A stretch of 64,000 bases of DNA. Origin: Nocardia grenadensis NBRC 108939. GTDB lineage: Bacteria; Actinomycetota; Actinomycetes; Mycobacteriales; Mycobacteriaceae. Under the pieces are notes generated by a model that saw nothing but the letters and a program-made list of their open reading frames with translations, searched no databases and was not told the DNA's origin. This document shows positions 1-10,210 of the stretch, piece after piece. The translations under genes were made by a program, and so were the position numbers. Position 1 is the stretch's first letter. The number at the start of each line of letters is the position of its first letter. The DNA is taken from contig NZ_BDCJ01000006.1 in the NCBI RefSeq assembly GCF_001613445.1, positions 186,001 to 250,000 on the forward strand, written 5' to 3'.

Positions 1-2
1 CG

Positions 3-761
3 ACGCCGACCCTTCTTCCACTGCTGATCCTGGAGAAAGTGCTCGAACGCAGCGAGCCGTGGGGGGTGACGGCACTGGCCGCCGCGTTGGGTCTACCCAA
101 AGCCCGTATCCACCGGCACCTCGGCAGCCTCCGGGACTCGGGTTTCCTCTCCCAGGATTCGGCAACGCGCGCCTACGAACCGGGGTGGCGTCTGCTGCTG
201 CTCGGGCAGCGCATCGGCAAGCGGGCCGAGATACTCACTCTCGCGCGCCCCGTCATGACCCGGTTGCGTGACGAGATCGGCCAGACGATCGTGCTCTCGC
301 AACTCACCGACCACGGCGTCACGGTCACCGAGGTCATACCCGGCGGGTCGCCGATCGATGTGATCTTGAGCCCGGGGACGCAATTCGGCTACAACAGCGT
401 CGCGCAGGGGAAGGTGGCCCTGGCGTTCGGTTCCGCCGACCAGGTGCGCACCTGGTCGCGCCTCGCACCCGAATATCGCACGCCGAGTACGATCCTGGAT
501 CCGGCGCAGTTCCGCGCACAGGTGGCGAACGCCCGCCGGCAGGGTTGGGCATCCGCCCCGGAGGAGACGTTCCGCGGAGTAAATGCCGTCGCGGCGCCGG
601 TGTTCGCGCACGGCGGCGACCTGGTCTGCACCTTGGCGGTGATCGCTTCCATCCACTATCTGCCGGATCCGCCGGCCGACGCTGTGGTCGACGCGCTCAC
701 GAGCGCCGCGCGGGCGTTGTCCGAGGAGCTCGGTCACCGGATTCGAGACCGCCGACCATGA
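3..761 (+). CDS. IclR-family transcriptional regulator (5' end outside window)
   Basis: The N-terminal winged-helix region (LGLPKARIHRHLGSL around visible residues 25-40) and the following effector-binding domain (about 80-245) are those of IclR regulators, which respond to small aromatic or organic acids. An internal GTG at 39 is possible, but the frame is open to the window edge and the residues before it (TLLPLLILEKVLE) fit the usual first helix of the family, so the true start lies upstream and the gene is partial. A tautomerase gene follows 19 nt downstream, which suggests that the pair belongs to an aromatic or dicarboxylate catabolic unit continuing to the left. The ligand is unknown. 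Confidence 0.85.
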   Translation, partial: TPTLLPLLILEKVLERSEPWGVTALAAALGLPKARIHRHLGSLRDSGFLSQDSATRAYEPGWRLLLLGQRIGKRAEILTLARPVMTRLRDEIGQTIVLSQLTDHGVTVTEVIPGGSPIDVILSPGTQFGYNSVAQGKVALAFGSADQVRTWSRLAPEYRTPSTILDPAQFRAQVANARRQGWASAPEETFRGVNAVAAPVFAHGGDLVCTLAVIASIHYLPDPPADAVVDALTSAARALSEELGHRIRDRRP

Positions 762-780
762 TCGTTCGAAGGAGAACCCC

Positions 781-966
781 GTGCCGATAGTTCAGATCAC
801 CCTCGTCGAGGGCCGGGCCGCGGAGAAAGTCGAGAATTGCATTCGTGAGGTGGCCAGAACCGTCGCCGAGACCTTGGAGGCGCCGATCGGGACGGTCCGC
901 GTCGTGGTCCACGAGGTCGAGCCGAGCCGGTTCGCGGTCGGTGACACGTTGAAGAGCGATAGCTGA
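781..966 (+). CDS. 4-oxalocrotonate tautomerase-family enzyme
   Basis: This 61-residue protein begins Met-Pro-Ile-Val-Gln, so removal of the initiator Met exposes the catalytic Pro-1. Arg-11 of the family is also present (LVEGR, counted from Pro). The length matches the short 4-OT subfamily, which works as a hexamer and interconverts enol and keto acids in catechol meta-cleavage and related pathways. The GTG start is preceded by a GAAGGAGAA ribosome-binding sequence at 768-776. Co-orientation with the IclR gene 19 nt upstream suggests co-transcription. The precise substrate cannot be read from the sequence. Confidence 0.85.
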   Translation: MPIVQITLVEGRAAEKVENCIREVARTVAETLEAPIGTVRVVVHEVEPSRFAVGDTLKSDS

Positions 967-1025
967 GGCAACTCGCCTCCCGGGTCCCTTCAGGTCGGCT
1001 GTCGCAGCCGGATCGGCGGGCCGGA

Positions 1026-1053
1026 CGGGGCGTCGACCCGGCCGGTCGCCCCG
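1026..1053 (+). terminator. possible hairpin terminator after the tautomerase gene
   Basis: A 7-bp GC stem (CGGGGCG at 1026-1032, CGCCCCG at 1047-1053) encloses a further short pairing. It has no T-run, so termination activity is only a guess from its position between two genes. Confidence 0.3.
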
Positions 1054-1115
1054 CGCCGGCGCCCCTGTCGGTGGTTTCGGGGACAATGGGTCGGAGCCGA
1101 GGTGAGGAGGTGTCC

Positions 1116-2786
1116 GTGGCAGACGGGCCGCTGATCGTGCAGAGCGATAAAACAGTGTTGCTGGAAGTCGATCACGAACTCGCGGATGTGGCGCGCCAGG
1201 CGATCGCCCCGTTCGCCGAGCTGGAGCGGGCGCCCGAACATGTGCACACCTACCGGGTGACTCCGCTGGCCCTGTGGAACGCGCGGGCCGCCGGGCACGA
1301 CGCGGAGCAGGTGGTGGACGCGCTGGTCGGGCATTCCCGGTTCCCGGTGCCCCAGCCGCTGCTGGTCGATATCGTCGAGACGATGGCCCGTTACGGGCGA
1401 TTGCAGCTGGTGAAACATCCGGCACACGGATTGACGCTGGTCAGCCTGGACCGCGCGGTACTCGCCGAGGTGCTGCGGCACAAGAAGATCGCTCCCATGC
1501 TCGGCGAGCGCATCGACGAGGACACGGTGGTGGTGCACCCGTCCGAGCGCGGGCACATCAAACAGCAGTTGCTCAAGATCGGCTGGCCCGCCGAGGACCT
1601 GGCCGGCTATGTCGACGGCGAGGCCCATCCGATCGACCTGGACTTCCACGGCGCGAGCTGGCAGTTGCGCGACTATCAGGAGATGGCCGCCGATTCCTTC
1701 TGGGCCGGCGGGTCCGGGGTGGTGGTGCTGCCGTGCGGGGCGGGCAAGACGATGGTGGGTGCGGCCGCGATGGCGCGTGCCAAGGCCACCACCCTCATCC
1801 TGGTGACCAATACCGTCGCCGGCCGCCAGTGGCGGCGGGAGTTGCTCGCGCGTACCTCGCTCACCGACGAGGAGATCGGTGAGTATTCCGGGGAGCGCAA
1901 GGAGGTCCGGCCGGTCACCATTGCCACCTACCAGGTGATCACCCGTAAATCGAAGGGTGAGTACAAGCACCTGGAACTTTTCGACAGCCGGGACTGGGGC
2001 CTGGTGATCTACGACGAGGTGCACCTGCTGCCCGCTCCGGTTTTCCGGATGACGGCAGATCTGCAGTCGCGGCGGCGGCTCGGTCTTACCGCGACTCTGG
2101 TCCGGGAGGACGGCCGGGAGGGCGATGTCTTCTCGCTGATCGGCCCCAAACGCTATGACGCGCCGTGGAAGGATATCGAGGCCCAGGGCTGGATCGCCCC
2201 GGCCGAATGTATCGAGGTCAGAGTCACGCTGACCGATGCCGAGCGGATGACCTACGCGACCGCCGAGCCCGAAGAGCGCTACAAGCTCTGTTCCACCGCG
2301 CACACCAAGATCGCGGTGGTGGAATCCATCCTGGACCGGCATCGCGGGGCGCCCACCCTGGTCATCGGGGCGTATCTGGACCAGCTGGAAGAACTGGGCG
2401 CCGCCCTGGACGCACCGGTGATCCAGGGGTCGACGAAGAACAAGGAGCGTGAGGCCCTGTTCGACGCCTTCCGCCGCGGCGAGATCCCGGTGCTGGTGGT
2501 CAGTAAGGTCGCGAACTTCTCCATCGACCTGCCGGAGGCGTCGGTGGCGGTGCAGGTCTCCGGCACCTTCGGGTCGCGCCAGGAAGAAGCCCAGCGGCTG
2601 GGCCGGTTGTTGCGGCCCAAACAGGACGGCGGTCAGGCCCATTTCTATTCGGTGGTGGCCCGCGACACTCTGGACGCGGATTATGCCGCGCATCGGCAAC
2701 GTTTCCTCGCCGAGCAGGGTTATGCCTATCGCATAACGGATGCCGACGATCTGCTGGGGCCCGCCATCGGACCCGGCGAACAATAA
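1116..2786 (+). CDS. xpb: XPB/Ercc3-type DNA repair helicase
   Basis: A superfamily 2 3'-5' DNA helicase of 556 residues. It has an N-terminal XPB damage-recognition-like domain (residues 1 to about 180), Walker A GAGKT near residue 208, a DEVH box (IYDEVHLL) near residue 297 and a C-terminal helicase lobe ending in the arginine-rich motif QEEAQRLGRLLRP. It closely resembles mycobacterial Rv0861c in sequence and length. The start is placed at GTG 1116 because GAGGAGG lies 5 nt upstream at 1104-1110 and the protein then begins like its mycobacterial relatives; a longer reading from 1071 would add 15 unlikely residues. A helicase-associated protein is encoded nearby on the other strand. Confidence 0.95.
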   Translation: MADGPLIVQSDKTVLLEVDHELADVARQAIAPFAELERAPEHVHTYRVTPLALWNARAAGHDAEQVVDALVGHSRFPVPQPLLVDIVETMARYGRLQLVKHPAHGLTLVSLDRAVLAEVLRHKKIAPMLGERIDEDTVVVHPSERGHIKQQLLKIGWPAEDLAGYVDGEAHPIDLDFHGASWQLRDYQEMAADSFWAGGSGVVVLPCGAGKTMVGAAAMARAKATTLILVTNTVAGRQWRRELLARTSLTDEEIGEYSGERKEVRPVTIATYQVITRKSKGEYKHLELFDSRDWGLVIYDEVHLLPAPVFRMTADLQSRRRLGLTATLVREDGREGDVFSLIGPKRYDAPWKDIEAQGWIAPAECIEVRVTLTDAERMTYATAEPEERYKLCSTAHTKIAVVESILDRHRGAPTLVIGAYLDQLEELGAALDAPVIQGSTKNKEREALFDAFRRGEIPVLVVSKVANFSIDLPEASVAVQVSGTFGSRQEEAQRLGRLLRPKQDGGQAHFYSVVARDTLDADYAAHRQRFLAEQGYAYRITDADDLLGPAIGPGEQ

Positions 2787-2826
2787 GGGCATTCCGAACT
2801 CGACGAATTGTGTTAGGAATGGCGAC

Positions 2827-3495
2827 GTGCGACGCATCGAATTCGCGGTGGACCGCCGGCACGCCCACGCGGTCAATGAAGTAGTCGCCGAACGCCGCCG
2901 GGTGCGGCTGTCCGCGGTGCTCGCCGCCGTCGCCGCGACGGCTGCCACCACCTCTCTGGTGTGGCTGGGGCATCCCTGGTCCTATCCGCTGGCCCTGGCC
3001 TGCGCCCTGAGCGCGGCGACGGCGCTGTGGGTGGCGCTGTGGGCGCCGCGCCGGGCCGGAATCGACCGCCTCTACGCCGAGGGCGAACTGGTGCCGGCGG
3101 TGGTCTCGCGCATCCAGGCCCGCGGCGCGGTGCTGCTCGCCCTGGTCAATCTGGCTCGCCGCGATTCCGGCGAGCAGCGATACGCGCTGGTCACCAAGAA
3201 GGTGCGCCGTCTGCCCGGACATCGGGTAGTCGAGGGGGAACGCGTTCCGGCCGTCGCGGTGCGCGGCGACCGGACCACCCGATCGATCGGCGAGCGCTGG
3301 ATCCCGGTCGAGACGATGCCGATCGCCTGGGGTACCGCCGATACCGCGGTGATCGAGCGGGCCCGCGCGGCCATCGCCGAGAACGAATGGCGGCTGCTCA
3401 CCGACAATCTCGCCCGCGCCGACGAGGTCCATCGCAGTGCGGCGAAGCGGTTGCTGCTCGACCCGGCTCAGCTGCCGGAGGGGCTCGGCGCCTGA
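2827..3495 (+). CDS. DUF3239-like two-helix membrane protein
   Basis: A 222-residue protein with a basic N-terminus, two adjacent hydrophobic helices (about residues 29-50 and 53-72) and a cytoplasmic C-terminal domain containing VPAVVSRIQARGAVLLALV. The layout resembles the DUF3239 family of Corynebacteriales, whose function is unknown. GTG 2827 has AGGAA 7 nt upstream, and the gene starts 40 nt after the helicase stop, so it may be co-transcribed with it. The family assignment is from memory of its general form rather than a definitive motif. Confidence 0.7.
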   Translation: MRRIEFAVDRRHAHAVNEVVAERRRVRLSAVLAAVAATAATTSLVWLGHPWSYPLALACALSAATALWVALWAPRRAGIDRLYAEGELVPAVVSRIQARGAVLLALVNLARRDSGEQRYALVTKKVRRLPGHRVVEGERVPAVAVRGDRTTRSIGERWIPVETMPIAWGTADTAVIERARAAIAENEWRLLTDNLARADEVHRSAAKRLLLDPAQLPEGLGA

Positions 3496-3652
3496 TCCGG
3501 CCCGGATACCGCCGGACGTGTAGTGGATCCGGCGTCGGGAAACGCTCGCGCGCCGCGTTTTCCGGGGTACCGGAATCCGAGACCGAATGCGACTAACGTC
3601 GTCGGACGAGATCACCCGGGAAGCACGATTCGATCACGGAAGGTGGAAACGT

Positions 3653-5056
3653 ATGAGGCTCGGCCGCTGGCTGATCGCCGGGGTGGTTGTGCTGGCGAGC
3701 CCGGCGCCGGTTCCGGCCGCGGCACAGGCGCCGTCCGCGTCACTGGCGGGATCGGACGGCCTGGGTGACCCCTACTTTCCACAGGACGGTAACGGCGGTT
3801 ACGACGTCGCGCACTACGACGTGACCCTCGGCTACGATCCGGCCGATCACCGGCTCACCGGATCCACCCGGATCGACGCGGCCGCCACCCAACCGCTGAC
3901 CGCGTTCAATCTGGATTACAGCGGCCCCCCGGTGCGCGCCGTGCGGGTGAACAACGCACCGGCCGGCTTCGAACGGCAGGAAGCGCACGAGCTGGTGGTG
4001 CACCCGGCCCTGCCGCTGCTGCCCGGGCTGCCCTTCACCGTCACCGTCGAGTACGCGGGTACCGCCCCGGATACCCGCGGCGAGGGCTGGACCTACGCAC
4101 CCACCGGTGGCGTCTTCGCCGCAGGACAACCACATTCGGCGAGCAGCTGGTATCCGCTCAACGATTCCCCCCGGGACAAGGCGACCTTCACACTGCACAC
4201 GACCGTTCCCGAGGGATGGGAGGTGGTGTCGGGCGGGGTTCGGGTGCGCGACGAGGTGCGCGACGGATTCCGTACGGTGAGCTGGGAGCAGCGGCATCCG
4301 GTGATCGGCTATCTCACCACTGTCGCCATCGACCGTTTCGACTACCTGGAGCGGCGCCGCGCGAACGGTATGCCGTTGCTCAGCGCTTTCGCGCCGGGCG
4401 CCGAGGGTTTGCGGCAGTATGAGGAAAAGCTGCCGCAGGTGCTCGATTTCATCGAAGGCCTGTACGGCCCGTACCCGTTCGACGCCGGCGGCGGTATCTT
4501 CCTGTCCGCCGATATTCCGTTCTCCCTGGAAACCCAGACCCGGCCCACCTACGCGGCCTGGGCGGACCTGAACACCGTGGTGCACGAGACCGCCCACCAG
4601 TGGTGGGGCGATTCGGTGTCGGTGCACAGCTGGTCCGATATCTGCCTCAACGAATGCATCGCCAGCTATACCGCCGACTATCTGTGGCCAGAGCGGACCG
4701 AAGGCGCCGATGTGGACGCCGAATACCGCAAGACGATCCGGGAGATGCTGGCGGAGCCGAAATTCTGGGCCGTTCCACTGGAGGATCCCGGCCCGGAGAA
4801 AATGTTCACCTCGGTGTATTACCGAGGGCCGCTGTTCTTGCACGCCTTGCGGAAACAGCTGGGAGACGAGGTCTTTTTCGCGGCTCTGCGTGAATTCGTG
4901 ACCTTCCACGCCTACGGCAATGCCTCGATGCGGGACTTCCGTACCTTCGTCCAGTCGAAATCGCCGACCGATCTCACCGGTTTCTTCGACGCCTGGCTGC
5001 GCGGTACCACGCCGCCGCCCGAGCAGTACCTCTACCCGGGATCGCTACGCGGCTGA
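3653..5056 (+). CDS. secreted M1-family zinc aminopeptidase
   Basis: A 467-residue exported metallopeptidase. A signal peptide (basic MRLGRW, then a hydrophobic core, cleavage likely after PAAAQA) is followed by a beta-rich N-terminal domain and a thermolysin-like domain. The zinc site is complete: His311-Glu-Thr-Ala-His315 and the third ligand Glu334 in LNEC, with the family's usual 18-residue gap. The GAMEN exopeptidase motif is not recognisable; SLETQTRP occupies its place. It is shorter than aminopeptidase N because it lacks the large C-terminal helical domain, as is common in actinobacterial homologues. ATG 3653 directly precedes the signal peptide and has GGAAGGTGG upstream. Confidence 0.88.
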   Translation: MRLGRWLIAGVVVLASPAPVPAAAQAPSASLAGSDGLGDPYFPQDGNGGYDVAHYDVTLGYDPADHRLTGSTRIDAAATQPLTAFNLDYSGPPVRAVRVNNAPAGFERQEAHELVVHPALPLLPGLPFTVTVEYAGTAPDTRGEGWTYAPTGGVFAAGQPHSASSWYPLNDSPRDKATFTLHTTVPEGWEVVSGGVRVRDEVRDGFRTVSWEQRHPVIGYLTTVAIDRFDYLERRRANGMPLLSAFAPGAEGLRQYEEKLPQVLDFIEGLYGPYPFDAGGGIFLSADIPFSLETQTRPTYAAWADLNTVVHETAHQWWGDSVSVHSWSDICLNECIASYTADYLWPERTEGADVDAEYRKTIREMLAEPKFWAVPLEDPGPEKMFTSVYYRGPLFLHALRKQLGDEVFFAALREFVTFHAYGNASMRDFRTFVQSKSPTDLTGFFDAWLRGTTPPPEQYLYPGSLRG

Positions 5057-5073
5057 GCACCGCGGCGGCACGG

Positions 5074-7347
5074 TTATTCGAGCAGCGCCACCGACGAGAT
5101 CCGGTGCAGGGTGAACTGCCGGACCGTGCCGGTGACCGGGTCCAGCGCGTCCAACTGCCCATTACCGACCCGCACCGGCTCGACGACCCGCTGGATCGCG
5201 GTGCCCTTGGCGTCGACATAGCCGATATGCACCTGCCGCCGCACCCGCGCGGCCAGCTGGAGCAGGGCCAGGGCGGCGGCCGTGCTGGTGCGGGTCCCGT
5301 CACTGCGTACCACCTGCCCGGAGGTGGCGGTCGCGGCACGCTCCCCGGCGCGTAGCTCGGTGACCAGCAGTTCCAGCTGATCGGATGTCGGCGGGGCCGG
5401 CCGATACGGTTGCCGGGCCAGCGGCCGCACACCGATCCGCGCACCGCGTTGACGCAGGTCCACGATCGCGCCGGAGGCGTCCTCGCCCGCGGGTGCGAAG
5501 CCCGCCCGGCGCAGTTCTTCGAACAGTTCACCCAGCGGCGCCTGCGATATCGCCACCGTCGGCGCGATCCCACGCAGGGCCAGGGTCTCGGCCACCGGGG
5601 AGGCCAGGACCTGCGCCAGCAGGGCCGGGTCCTCGCTGCGCACGAACGACTGCGCCATCCCGGCCCGCAACCGGCCGTGCCGCCGCGCCACATCGTCGAT
5701 CAGATAGGTGAGGGTTTGTGGAACCGGAGTCCGGGAATGCCGGCCGAACAGGCTGTGCAGCTCGGCGGCGGTCAGACCGGCGTCGAGCGCGCGGCGCAGG
5801 GTGGACTCCCCGATCCGGTAGACGGTGGCCGCCCCGGCCGACTCCACATCGGCGACCAATTCGATCCGGCGCTGAAGATCGGCGGTCAGGGGTCCGGGAG
5901 CCACCACCGTCAGATCGGCCTGGACCAGCACATGGTCCACCGGCTCGGGGAGGGCGGCCTCCAGGGCGGCTTCGGCGGCCGCGAGGCTATCGGTCAGCAG
6001 CATCCGGCCCGCTCCGGTGAGCGCACCCCGGCCCACCACACCGAGCCCGGCGGCCTCGTACAGGGTGTTGTCCACCACTTCGCGGCGGAAATGCCGACGG
6101 CGCCGCGGGGTACGCCAGGCCAGCAGCCGGGCGAGTCCGGCAGGTTCGAGTTCGGTGCCGGGTGGTTGCTCGGCGAGTGCTTCGAGCACGATCCGCCGGT
6201 CCCGCACGGCGTACGGCACCCGGAGTTCGTGTGCGAGCGCGGCCAGCGGTTTGTCCGCGGCATCGCGCAGGCCGATCATCCATGGATAGCGGTCCAGCTC
6301 CAGCCAGGCATGCACGAGCGGGACCCAGCGGCGGGCCGACGGCGCCTCCAGCCAGGAATCCGCGGCCGGGGTCGGCGCCCAGAAATCGTCGGCATCGGCC
6401 TCCGGCGGCGGGTCGGGGAAACCTTTCTCGATCAGTTTCGCCGCGGCCAGCAGTTCCACCAGCAGGCCCGCCCGGGTCTCATCGATACCGGCGGCCTTGG
6501 CTATCCGGCGCAGTTCTCGTACGCCGAGACCGCCCGCGCGCAGTGCCGGCGCGGGCAGCTGACCCAGCACTTCCAAGATCGCGGCGCAGTGCCGCAGCAG
6601 CTCGCCGACCTCGCCCGCACCGACGCCGTCGACTTCGCTCGGTGGGTGCGGGATCGCCCGGGGCCCGGGTTCGGCGAGCCGGTACGGGTCGGTGACCGGT
6701 TCGCCGCGCAGCAGCTGGCCCACGGCGGCCGGTAGCTCCACCGTCTCGTCGTCGATCCGGCGGAGCAGCCGGGCGGCCAGCAGCCGGGGGACGGGCCGGT
6801 CGGCGGGCGCGTCCGGGGCGGCATCCCGGGTACGTCCGCGTGGTCCGGTCTCGGCGAGTTTGTCCAACAGCGCGCGTTCGGCCTCGGGAAGATCGGTGAG
6901 CGCGGCGGCTATCTCCGATTCGGACGGCGCCGGGGCGGTCTCCACGCCGCTGCCCAACGGCCACGGCAGCGCCTCGGCGACGGCGGGTACGAGACGGATG
7001 CGGTCGCCTTCGAACCAGAGCAGCGCCCGGTCGGCCAGTTCGGTGACGGCCGCGTCCACCGTCGCGGCCTTGGCGCGGGCACGCAGCGCGCGTTTGAGTT
7101 CGGTGCGGGTCATCGGTTCACCGGCGCCCGCGGTATGCAGGGCCAGCATTTCCACGACCGCGAAGGGCACGGTGCCGAGATCGTCGGCCGCGCGCAGTAC
7201 CGAAGCGCGCTGTTCGGCGCGGGCGGCGAGCACCGCCAGGGAGGCCGGCAACGGGACCGCGAGATCGGGCCGACGTTCCAGCAGTGCCACCAGCTGTGCG
7301 TCGGATCGGGCGCCGAGCCAGGCGGTGAACGAGTCTTGGCCGGTCAT
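5074..7347 (-). CDS. helicase-associated protein, Rv0862c-like (XPB/Ssl2-type domain)
   Basis: A 757-residue protein rich in Leu, Ala and Arg, resembling mycobacterial Rv0862c, which is annotated as having a helicase C-terminal or XPB/Ssl2-like domain. No Walker motifs are visible, so it is not itself a helicase. The C-terminal part carries the conserved stretch with VQADLTVVAPGPL and a WYL-like closing segment (about residues 690-750). The start at ATG 7347 (MTGQDSFTAWL) was chosen over a longer reading because it matches the family N-terminus and drops a low-complexity extension. Proximity to the XPB gene, as in mycobacteria, suggests a shared but unproven repair role. Confidence 0.85.
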   Translation of the reverse strand: MTGQDSFTAWLGARSDAQLVALLERRPDLAVPLPASLAVLAARAEQRASVLRAADDLGTVPFAVVEMLALHTAGAGEPMTRTELKRALRARAKAATVDAAVTELADRALLWFEGDRIRLVPAVAEALPWPLGSGVETAPAPSESEIAAALTDLPEAERALLDKLAETGPRGRTRDAAPDAPADRPVPRLLAARLLRRIDDETVELPAAVGQLLRGEPVTDPYRLAEPGPRAIPHPPSEVDGVGAGEVGELLRHCAAILEVLGQLPAPALRAGGLGVRELRRIAKAAGIDETRAGLLVELLAAAKLIEKGFPDPPPEADADDFWAPTPAADSWLEAPSARRWVPLVHAWLELDRYPWMIGLRDAADKPLAALAHELRVPYAVRDRRIVLEALAEQPPGTELEPAGLARLLAWRTPRRRRHFRREVVDNTLYEAAGLGVVGRGALTGAGRMLLTDSLAAAEAALEAALPEPVDHVLVQADLTVVAPGPLTADLQRRIELVADVESAGAATVYRIGESTLRRALDAGLTAAELHSLFGRHSRTPVPQTLTYLIDDVARRHGRLRAGMAQSFVRSEDPALLAQVLASPVAETLALRGIAPTVAISQAPLGELFEELRRAGFAPAGEDASGAIVDLRQRGARIGVRPLARQPYRPAPPTSDQLELLVTELRAGERAATATSGQVVRSDGTRTSTAAALALLQLAARVRRQVHIGYVDAKGTAIQRVVEPVRVGNGQLDALDPVTGTVRQFTLHRISSVALLE

Positions 7348-7499
7348 CCGGTCCAGACTAGCCGGGCGCCGCGGGTTCGGTGGGGCGTGGCCCGGCGACT
7401 CACGCGGCTCGGTCCGGCGGGCCGGTCCCGAGCCCGCGTCGGGTGTCGCCGAGGCGGTTGACATGCGGTACCGCGGCGAGGCCATGCCAGAATGAGAGG

Positions 7500-7688
7500 G
7501 TGGTGAACAAATCGAAGAAACCCTATATCGACAACGGCTGGCCCGAGGTGGCCGACGGTGAGCACGCGGTCACCGAGCTGTCGTCGTCCCGCTCCGGTAA
7601 TCTCTCGCCCTTCGGCGAGGACACCGAGTTCCCGGTGGCTGCCGACCAGCTGCCGTACCTGCACCCGCACACAGTGATCAACCGCTGA
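7500..7688 (+). CDS. small conserved actinobacterial protein (Rv0863-like)
   Basis: A 62-residue soluble protein beginning [20 protein letters not shown], with a conserved middle containing [20 protein letters not shown]. It has no membrane segment or known motif. Its position beside the Rv0862c-like gene matches the mycobacterial arrangement, so it is very probably real despite its size. Two adjacent GTG codons (7500, 7503) could serve as start; the purine-rich GAGAGG at 7494-7499 fits the second slightly better. The function is unknown. Confidence 0.75.
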   Translation: MVNKSKKPYIDNGWPEVADGEHAVTELSSSRSGNLSPFGEDTEFPVAADQLPYLHPHTVINR

Positions 7689-7696
7689 GCGGACGA

Positions 7697-7742
7697 ACGA
7701 AAGAACCCCGCGTCACCTGATGGTGGAGCGGGGTTCTTTCGT
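7697..7742. terminator. bidirectional rho-independent-type terminator
   Basis: A perfect 15-bp stem (7697-7711 with 7728-7742) contains a further CACC/GGTG pairing in its loop. The stem carries a GGTTCTTTCGT end in both directions. It lies between two convergent genes (7500-7688 and rpf), so it can serve both. Confidence 0.85.
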
Positions 7743-7757
7743 AGTAGAGGTGCCCGG

Positions 7758-8791
<1,034 letters not shown>

Positions 8792-9037
8792 TCACCTGGA
8801 TCGGCGACCGGAGCGCAGTGCGAAGATCAACGCCACGACAAAGCCGACGGGAGCCAGCATGGCGCCCAGGTACAACCAGAGCCCCGGCTCGCCGTCGGTG
8901 AGGATCGGGGTGAGGAAGATCGCCACCACCGACAACAGTCCGAGGGCGAAAAGACCCAGCGCGAGCTGAAGTAGCCAGTTGCCGGGGGTGCGCCCGGACG
9001 GGGGGCCGGAAGGCCGCGGATCGGCAGGATTCGTCAC
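8792..9037 (-). CDS. small two-helix membrane protein (Rv0870c-like position)
   Basis: An 81-residue protein with a Pro-rich, charged N-terminus (about 20 residues) followed by two hydrophobic helices (around residues 21-42 and 49-70) and a basic end, LRSGRRSR. Similar small membrane proteins sit between rpf and the cold-shock gene in mycobacteria. The start GTG 9037 gives MTNPADPRPSG; the open frame continues upstream, but those residues are low-complexity and Arg-rich, typical of non-coding GC-rich DNA. The function is unknown. Confidence 0.7.
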   Translation of the reverse strand: MTNPADPRPSGPPSGRTPGNWLLQLALGLFALGLLSVVAIFLTPILTDGEPGLWLYLGAMLAPVGFVVALIFALRSGRRSR

Positions 9038-9224
9038 CGCTCGACCGTAAAACTGATGTGCTGGGGCTGTACCCACCGGGGTAGACTCGAAACGATCTCG
9101 CGTCCTGCTGCTTGCGGGGCGCGTTTTTCGAGTAGGGGAAAAGACCTGCCAACAGCGGGTTTCAGCAGACGAGCGTGCCCGGGCCCGGTGGGCCGGGCGC
9201 CGAACAGACGAACGGGTGAGCGCA

Positions 9225-9644
9225 GTGCCGACCGGCAAGGTGAAGTGGTACGACGTGGAAAAGGGCTTCGGCTTCCTTTCCCAGGACGAGGGTGAGGACG
9301 TCTATGTCCGCTCGTCCGCGCTGCCCCAGGGCGTCGAGACGCTCAAGCCCGGTCAGCGGGTCGAGTTCGGGATGGCGGCCGGGCGGCGCGGGCCGCAGGC
9401 GCTGAGCCTGAAACTGGTGGAGGCGCCCCCGTCGGTCCGGCAGAACCAGGAGCGCGGCGCCCGCAAGGAGCCGATAGCGCGGAAACACAGCCCCGACGAA
9501 CTGCACGGCATGGTCGAGGACATGATCACGCTGCTCGAGGCGAAGGTGCAGCCCGACCTGCGCAAGGGTCGCTACCCGGATCGCAAGACCGCGCAGCGGA
9601 TCTCGGAGGTGGTGCGCGCGGTCGCGCGGGAACTCGACCGCTGA
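9225..9644 (+). CDS. cold-shock domain protein, CspB type
   Basis: A single-stranded nucleic-acid-binding protein with an N-terminal cold-shock domain (residues 1-65) carrying RNP1-like KGFGFLS and RNP2-like [11 protein letters not shown]-terminal helical extension ([20 protein letters not shown]) is characteristic of the longer actinobacterial CspB form and absent from CspA. GTG 9225 gives the family start [12 protein letters not shown] 9216, three codons earlier, is the alternative. It acts as an RNA chaperone in the cytoplasm and ends just before a strong bidirectional terminator. Confidence 0.92.
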   Translation: MPTGKVKWYDVEKGFGFLSQDEGEDVYVRSSALPQGVETLKPGQRVEFGMAAGRRGPQALSLKLVEAPPSVRQNQERGARKEPIARKHSPDELHGMVEDMITLLEAKVQPDLRKGRYPDRKTAQRISEVVRAVARELDR

Positions 9645-9664
9645 CCCGACGCGCACGACGCCGT

Positions 9665-9697
9665 AGTGGGCCGGCCGGATCATCCGGCCGGCCCACT
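9665..9697. terminator. bidirectional hairpin terminator
   Basis: A perfect 14-bp stem (9665-9678 with 9684-9697) with a 5-nt loop ATCAT sits between the convergent cold-shock and DUF2771 genes, within 6 nt of the latter's stop codon. Confidence 0.8.
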
Positions 9698-9703
9698 GTC
9701 GTC

Positions 9704-10210
9704 TCAGTCCGTTTTGATCGACCACACCGCGTGTGGGATGGGGAATTCGTTGCCGGCCTCATCGATCGCGATGATCATCACCTGCAACTCCACACCGATC
9801 AGCTCCAGCTCCGGTTCCGGCCGGGAGGCAACGGTCAGGGCGCGAGTATTCGCCGGATGGTCCCGGTAGGAACTGGGCCGCTCGACGATCTCCCCGTTCT
9901 CGCGGGCGTACAGCGGCAGCAGTTCCCACGGGCTCTCCACGAGAGCGTCCGGCAGCGAGATCTGCAGGGGGTTACCGGCCGGCACGTCGAGATAGACGGT
10001 TTCGCCCTGCCGGCAGTCCTCCATCCGCACCGTGCAGTAGCGGAACGGCGGCACCGTCACCGTGGTGCCGTGCGCGTAGGCGGTGAGTTCCGGGTCCTTC
10101 GGCTCGACGTTCCGGGCCAGCAGCCAGACCACGCCGGCGGTCGCGGCCACCAGCAACAGGATCCCGGTCAGGGCCGGCGCGAGGGTCGTGCGGACTTTGT
10201 TCGTACTCAC
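9704..10210 (-). CDS. DUF2771 exported/membrane-anchored protein
   Basis: A 168-residue protein with one N-terminal hydrophobic helix (about residues 12-32), acting as signal anchor or uncleaved signal, and an extracytoplasmic beta-rich domain with two Cys (YCTVRMEDC) likely to form a disulfide. It matches the DUF2771 family (Rv0875c). Its ATG overlaps the stop of the upstream MFS gene by 4 nt (ATGA), so the two are translationally coupled and probably work at the same membrane. The function is unknown. Confidence 0.85.
   Translation of the reverse strand: MSTNKVRTTLAPALTGILLLVAATAGVVWLLARNVEPKDPELTAYAHGTTVTVPPFRYCTVRMEDCRQGETVYLDVPAGNPLQISLPDALVESPWELLPLYARENGEIVERPSSYRDHPANTRALTVASRPEPELELIGVELQVMIIAIDEAGNEFPIPHAVWSIKTD

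Noticed and set aside
990..2951. 653-codon open frame on the minus strand opposite the XPB helicase gene
   Set aside because: Its composition (Arg, Gly, His, Gln rich) is that of an antisense reading of a GC-rich gene, and it overlaps a clearly recognised helicase along its whole length.
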